DNA of 64,000 nucleotides from Thelonectria olida. Taxonomy: Eukaryota > Ascomycota > Sordariomycetes > Hypocreales > Nectriaceae. The notes under the pieces were generated by a model. It had not been told where the DNA came from. It did not search any database and saw only the letters and a program-made list of their open reading frames with translations. Made by a program: the position numbers and the translations under genes. Shown here piece by piece: positions 59,277 to 64,000 of this stretch. The DNA lies in the NCBI GenBank assembly GCA_020736575.1, contig JAGPYM010000017.1, forward strand, positions 496,001 through 560,000. The letters run 5' to 3'. Numbering within the stretch: the stretch's first letter is position 1; every line of letters starts with the position of its first letter.

Positions 59277-61610
59277 ATGACTGGGAAAGGGATGCATGAG
59301 AGGATCTACTCGATGGACCACTCCGAGTACAGGCCTTCAACCAAGCCGACCAAGGTTGTCCGGGGCGTGGCCAGTCAATGGTGGACTTCGCTGGTTCACT
59401 TTGTGCCCATCGGCCTCAGCGCCCTTCTCCTCTATCTCAGCTACACCTGCTGGTACTGGTTTCCCGAAACCCGACTCAATGCCGGCATCTTCACTGCCGA
59501 GGCCAAGAACGTCCTCAACTGGCTCCAGCTGTTCGCGAAGCTGTACGAGATTGTCGTCGTCGCATCCATGGCGGCCATCACCCTCAAGGCGTACAAGCGA
59601 ACGTTTGTCGACACCGGAATCCCCTTTGGCCTCCTGTCCGGCCCGTACCGAGTCGGCGACATCCTCTACCTGGTCAGCTCGACCTTCTGGAGGGGTCTGG
59701 GGTTCGTCAGCTGGAGAGAGACGAGCCAGATGAACTGGAGAGACATCAAGATCCTGCTCCTTGCCGGCATGGTCATCGTCAACACGCTCCTGTCTCAGTT
59801 GGTCGGCCCGGCCTCTGCCATTCTCATCATCCCCGAGCTTGGCTGGTTCCCCCTCCCAAACGCCTTTTCGCAAACGACCATGCCCATCTTCTACTATGCC
59901 TCGAGCAATGTCATGTGGCCAACTACCATCAACGAGAGTCTATGGTTCATTGACAACGAAACGGTTTCCGCCTGCCGCCTCGAACGTGCAACCTTTTTCT
60001 ACGGGTGTCCGGCTGCCGGCTTCGCCGACATCTACACTTGGGCAGCTGGCTGGGAGTTCTCCAACTTACCCAACAACATCACGTTCCAGGACCCTTCGGG
60101 AACAGTGAGCCGTCGTCTGGACATGCGAGACGATGCCGAGCTCGGAACATTCGTCACAACCCCGACAGCCCTGACCGCGAAGACTCTGGGACAGTTCAAG
60201 TCTTACGTCCGGTCCAAGAACGTCGGAGCCGTCTCCCAAGCCGAGAAATGGAAGCTCTCGTACACCAAGGAATCGGTCAACTACCAGCCGCTTGTCCAGG
60301 CCAAGTGCAACATTTGGAACTCGGCAACCTCGGACAAGGCTTCCCTCATGAACATGTCGTTCCCCTACGAAGAACTCAACTGCTTCGACGAACCGCCCGG
60401 TGGAAGCTGCCACCAGATCCGCGACCACCTCGCGAACTGGACCATCAACGAAGACTTCACCCAGATCAAGGACAACGTGACGTACTGGCTCGGGACAACG
60501 AACGCGGCCGAGAATTCGAGCGCGACGGACCCATCGACTTTGATCTTCGCTGCAAGTCTGCCTTTTTTCTCCGAGGGCGTCATCAAGGGCGTGCGCGTTG
60601 TAGGCTGCTCTTACATGGCGCATTGGGTGCCCTCGACGCCCGTCATCGACCCGAGCAACACCGATTACATAAACACCAACATCACCAAGCTCGATGTCTT
60701 CTTCGCCAACGAAACAACAAAGTCGAGCAAGAAGAAGCCCACTGTCGGGCCCGTCATCAACCTCGACTGGACATGGTTGCCATATCTGGACGTCAGCCAA
60801 ACCGACGACGAGGCCAGAAACTACACAGAAGAGGGCACCGTTGGCTCAAAGAGGGCCGGCATCAGCTACTCCATCGGGTCCATCATCTACGGCATGTCCA
60901 TGACCAATTCCACGGGCGCCAACGACGTCTTTGGTCCCGGCAGCAACTTCGAGGGCTCCACGGGTGACGACAAGGTCCAGCTTGTCGTCGAGAAGCTCAC
61001 GGGGTCCATCGTCACCGACGCCATTGCGCGGACCATGGACTCGCACGCATATCTGGTCGTGGGCAAGAAGGAACAGAACAAGGACAGCGTGACTCTCGAC
61101 CAGCTCTTCGTCCAGGAGGGGCCGAACTCGTTCGACCTGACGCTCTACAAAAACGGCACTCTCGCTGTACCTGACCAGCTGCCGCAGCCAAACTTCTACC
61201 CTGGGTGGAACAATATGGATGAGCTCATCACAAGCGTCAAGAAGGACTTTGTGACGGTCGAGTTCAAGGCGGAGCAGTACGGGTACGGGTTCGGACAGCC
61301 GGGGCCGCCAATGAGGTTCGCTCTCACCGTCATCATCACCTACCTGGCGATCCTCCTCTTCTACTGGTTTGTGACGCTGGTGACGCTGGGCAAGACGGTG
61401 GCGCCGTGGGACGACCTGCAGGATCTGATTGCGCTGGCGTGGGCTTCGCCACCACCACCCGAGTTGAAGGGACAGGGGGCCAAGGTGGTGGATAATCAGC
61501 TGTGGAAGGAGCCTGTTTCGGTCAGGGCGAGAGACACCAATGTGTCGTTGGTGCTCGGGGATGAAAAGCTTGTGATGGACAAGCTGAGGAAGAATGGCGA
61601 GTACTATTGA
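59277..61610 (+). CDS. large fungal membrane glycoprotein, function unknown
   Basis: Intronless, 777 residues from ATG 59277 (MTGKGMHERIYSM). The frame stays open 25 codons upstream, but that part looks like leader or a 5' UTR intron. Hydrophobic helices lie at about 38-60 (FVPIGLSALLLYLSYTCWYW), 88-108 (around EIVVVASMAAITL) and 160-190 (ILLLAGMVIVNTLLSQ), and near the C-terminus (about 681-703, LTVIITYLAILLFYWFVTLV). Between them is an about 490-residue domain with 12 N-glycosylation sequons and several Cys, so it is most likely lumenal or extracellular. The last about 70 residues would be cytosolic. This N-terminal-helices/glyco-domain/single-C-terminal-helix layout is common among uncharacterised ascomycete plasma-membrane proteins. 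No catalytic motif is visible, so I assign no function. Confidence 0.85.
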   Translation: MTGKGMHERIYSMDHSEYRPSTKPTKVVRGVASQWWTSLVHFVPIGLSALLLYLSYTCWYWFPETRLNAGIFTAEAKNVLNWLQLFAKLYEIVVVASMAAITLKAYKRTFVDTGIPFGLLSGPYRVGDILYLVSSTFWRGLGFVSWRETSQMNWRDIKILLLAGMVIVNTLLSQLVGPASAILIIPELGWFPLPNAFSQTTMPIFYYASSNVMWPTTINESLWFIDNETVSACRLERATFFYGCPAAGFADIYTWAAGWEFSNLPNNITFQDPSGTVSRRLDMRDDAELGTFVTTPTALTAKTLGQFKSYVRSKNVGAVSQAEKWKLSYTKESVNYQPLVQAKCNIWNSATSDKASLMNMSFPYEELNCFDEPPGGSCHQIRDHLANWTINEDFTQIKDNVTYWLGTTNAAENSSATDPSTLIFAASLPFFSEGVIKGVRVVGCSYMAHWVPSTPVIDPSNTDYINTNITKLDVFFANETTKSSKKKPTVGPVINLDWTWLPYLDVSQTDDEARNYTEEGTVGSKRAGISYSIGSIIYGMSMTNSTGANDVFGPGSNFEGSTGDDKVQLVVEKLTGSIVTDAIARTMDSHAYLVVGKKEQNKDSVTLDQLFVQEGPNSFDLTLYKNGTLAVPDQLPQPNFYPGWNNMDELITSVKKDFVTVEFKAEQYGYGFGQPGPPMRFALTVIITYLAILLFYWFVTLVTLGKTVAPWDDLQDLIALAWASPPPPELKGQGAKVVDNQLWKEPVSVRARDTNVSLVLGDEKLVMDKLRKNGEYY

Positions 61611-62192
61611 TGTGGTTTGAATGTGGCGGTTGGTGTTGAGAACTGAAACTAAGTGAGCTCTGGGTGGCCAGCGCATGATTGATGTAATTGAAACTTCCAC
61701 GGATAATATATGATAAGGCATGGTTTGTAATCAATGGCCGTCTTTGCGTAGGATGAGTATCATGATGCTCTTGAGTTGGTTGCCATGCTCAGCCAGAGTT
61801 GACGACGGTATTCCACCCACAGCTAACGCCCCTCGAAACTAAAGACACGCATAGCCCTTGTGCAGGTGAAAATTGAACAAGAGTGAATTGGAAATAATTT
61901 TTTGGTGTTTTGTTGTTGGCCATCAATTACCCCAAGGAGAGAGCTTCGCAACAAGGTGAGGCAAGGGTTAGGGTTACGAGGTGAAAATTCTCGGGCCGAA
62001 GTACGGAGTGAGTCAAAGTACGTACTTTGTCAAATATCTCAACAAATGAGGCCTTGCTTAGAAACCTCATTGAATAGATGCTAAGTAGCCATCACGGTGC
62101 AACACAGTAGTTTCAGCACCAAAAATCAATATCATCCAACTTACTCGTATAATTCGACACTCAAGATCTCCACTTGGCCATCGCCCATCATC
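61611..62192. other. intergenic region with promoter of the homocitrate-synthase-like gene
   Basis: 3' UTR of the membrane glycoprotein gene and about 500 bp of promoter. The candidate regulatory site at 62009-62029 is listed separately. No gene seen. Confidence 0.55.
62009..62029. promoter_or_regulatory. TGAGTCA heptamer overlapping a 16-bp perfect palindrome
   Basis: TGAGTCA (62009-62015) is the core site for Gcn4/CPC1-type bZIP activators of amino-acid biosynthesis. It lies 177 bp before the start codon of the homocitrate-synthase-like gene. It overlaps the perfect palindrome CAAAGTACGTACTTTG (62014-62029). The heptamer alone is expected several times in 64 kb by chance and does occur elsewhere here. 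Its value is therefore only positional, in front of a lysine-pathway-like gene. Confidence 0.28.
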
Positions 62193-64000
62193 ATGCCTGC
62201 CGAGCCCGCATCCAACAATGGCAAGTTCGAGATCATCGACAGCACGCTGAGAGAAGGCGAGCAATTTGCCAACGCTTCCTTCGACACAGGCAAGTCACAC
62301 ACTATCCAGCCTTGGCATTCATATCTCGCAAGCCATAACTAACTGGATTGACATCAATAGAGACCAAGATACAGATGTAAGCCAAGTCACAAGTCCAACT
62401 ATATGATATGGCCTTTTACCTGACCTCGCTTTCATAGCGCAACTGCTCTCTCCGACTTTGGCATCGACTACATCAGGCTATCATCTCCTACTGCCTCGGA
62501 GCAATCCCGCAAGGACTGCGAGGCAATTTGCAAGCTTGGTCTCAAGGTAAGTTATCCATTGAGCTTTGCATCATCTATCTACAGTGCTAACGTGCCAATC
62601 CTATTAGTCCAAGATTCTGACCCGTCAGTCTTGAATCTATCCATCTTTGCTGCATATGCGTTCCGGCTGACCGTCTGCTTAATGACTTGCAGATGTGCCA
62701 TGCACCCTAGAAGTGAGCTGCACACTCGGTAACCCCAGCCCTCACCATGACCATGACCTAACATTCGCTCAAAGGACGCCAAGCTTGCCTGCGACACAGG
62801 CGTTGACGGCGTCGACGTCGTCATCTCCCCCGGCAAGGACATCGACTACATCAACGAGACGGCCCTCGAGGTGCTTGCCTACATCAAGAGTCGCGGCGTC
62901 CAAGCCTCCTTCAGCAGCGAAGACGCCTTCAGCACCGTCGACCTGCTCGACCTGTACCGGGCCGTCGACCGAGCCGGCGTCAACCGCGTCGGCGTTCTCG
63001 ACCCTGTTGGCAGCGCGAACCCCAGACAAGTAAACGAGCTTGTGCGCGATCTCCGAGGTTGGTTTTCATCGCAGTCGAGCAGACTTCCTACCAGAACGCT
63101 AACGACAACAGGCGCTGTCGGTTGTGAGATCGAGGCCTATTTGTAAGTTGGCGGGCTCTGTTTTGCCATTCCCAAGCTGATGGTTTGATCAATAGCCACA
63201 ATTCCACCATGGCCGTTGCGAACGCACACGCGGCTTTCGAAGCCGGTGCTACACGTAAGTTGAAGAACTTCGTCTGAAAATGCATCTTCTAACTGCTCTG
63301 CCACAGACATTGACACAAGCGTGCTTGGGGTAAGATCTTGGTGACGATCCATGTTTGGTTGTGTTTGTATCGTGATGCTGACTCACATTGCGATTCCACA
63401 GATTGGAGAAAACAACGGCGTCACTGTAAGTCCACCACCCTCTGGACATGTCTGCGGCTCAACTAAAACTTGCAGCCTTTGGGTGCTCTCCTCGCCCGCA
63501 TGATCGTTGGGAGTCGCGACTATGTCACCTCCAACTATAAGCTCGACACGCTCAAGGAGCTTGAAGAGCTCGTCGCAAAGAAGGTCGACATTGTAAGTTT
63601 TAACTAAGGCCATAATAACGAGAAGACGTGCTGACTATGGGAATAGAATGTCCCCTTCAGCAACCCCGTGACTGGTAAGTTACTCGCGCACCTCTTCCCT
63701 TCTCTCTATTATCGTCACTTCACCATCCAAGCTTAGCTCGCAGGCTATTCCCAGCTTACTCAAGACAACTTGTCTCGAAACTACCACTAACACACTCCCC
63801 AGGGTTCTGTGCATTTACCCACAAGGCCGGCATCCACAGCAAGGCCATTCTCAACGGTACGTTGCCATGTCACACCTCAACCCCCAACCCTCAACCCTCA
63901 ATCACGGCTGACAGCAGAAAAGCTCCTTCAACCTACGAGATCATCGACCCAGCCGACTTCGGCATGAACCGAAACGTGCACTTTGCCTCGCGCCTCACCG
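62193..64000 (+). CDS. homocitrate-synthase-like protein, divergent active site (3' end beyond window)
   Basis: Fourteen exons in view: 62193-62289, 62361-62376, 62438-62546, 62608-62623, 62693-62712, 62775-63057, 63112-63142, 63196-63254, 63307-63329, 63402-63425, 63476-63592, 63647-63674, 63803-63856, 63923-64000. They give 318 residues; the C-terminal about 100 are missing. The first intron uses a GC donor in a perfect AG-GCAAGT context; the rest are GT-AG. The product is colinear with fungal homocitrate synthase (acetyl-CoA plus 2-oxoglutarate, first step of lysine synthesis by the aminoadipate route): [62 protein letters not shown]20, E21, E135 and H192 are kept. However RCH reads PCT, VRFSSED reads [12 protein letters not shown] reads LDPVG, and CHFHND reads AYFHNS (Tyr190 at a metal-binding His). 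A loop of about ten residues after VDVVI is also absent. I infer a paralogue with altered or lost catalysis. Confidence 0.85.

Noticed and set aside
50208..62192. Plus-strand run as an operon-like or biosynthetic cluster
   Set aside because: Each gene has its own intergenic promoter space and the functions (protease, ketoreductase, RNase P/MRP subunit, ZPR1, membrane protein) do not form a pathway.

Overview
The window reads as nuclear DNA of a filamentous ascomycete (Pezizomycotina, most like Sordariomycetes). Genes carry short GT-AG introns of about 48-128 nt, often with a CTAAC-type branch motif. Leaders are pyrimidine-rich, coding and non-coding DNA are both near 50% GC, and the proteins are fungal orthologues. 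I saw no tRNA, rRNA, CRISPR array, transposase or reverse transcriptase. Species cannot be fixed from the sequence alone.

Layout, left to right. A minus-strand AT-hook protein runs off the left edge (1-1821). Next come a secreted FMN-dependent alpha-hydroxy-acid dehydrogenase (5253-6634, +), a PEVK-like Pro/Val/Lys repeat protein (7214-8896, -), a divergent arginase-fold protein (11227-12153, -) and a CTL/PNS1-type choline transporter-like protein (12784-15152, -). They are followed by a Rab GTPase with a long Pro-rich insertion (18053-18832, +), protein O-mannosyltransferase PMT2 (19369-21813, -), a cupin with a hydrophobic tail (23052-23732, -), a CHY/RING zinc-finger E3 (24944-26859, +) and the tiny gamma-tubulin-complex factor MZT1 (27342-27687, -). 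About 19 kb without any recognisable gene then separates MZT1 from a four-finger C2H2 transcription factor (46694-48156, +). The right part is a plus-strand run: mitochondrial i-AAA protease YME1 (50208-52856), an NAD(P)-dependent ketoreductase (53655-54932), an RNase P/MRP Rpr2/Rpp21/Snm1-type protein (55310-55885), ZPR1 (56153-57663), a large fungal membrane glycoprotein of unknown role (59277-61610) and a homocitrate-synthase-like gene cut by the right edge (62193 onward).

Most genes are unlinked housekeeping functions: secretion and glycosylation, spindle nucleation, mitochondrial quality control, RNA processing and translation-factor folding. They do not form a biosynthetic cluster. The best leads for new biology are: (1) the homocitrate-synthase-like gene, which lacks several active-site residues including one metal-binding His, and is cut into at least 14 exons, two of only 16 nt; (2) the arginase-fold protein with Cys, Asp and Ser where arginase has His, His and Glu; (3) the 19 kb gene-free interval upstream of the C2H2 regulator; (4) the PEVK-like repeat protein; (5) the Rab with an insertion between switch I and switch II. 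All splice models were built by hand from reading frame, splice consensus and family similarity. No search or transcript data were available.
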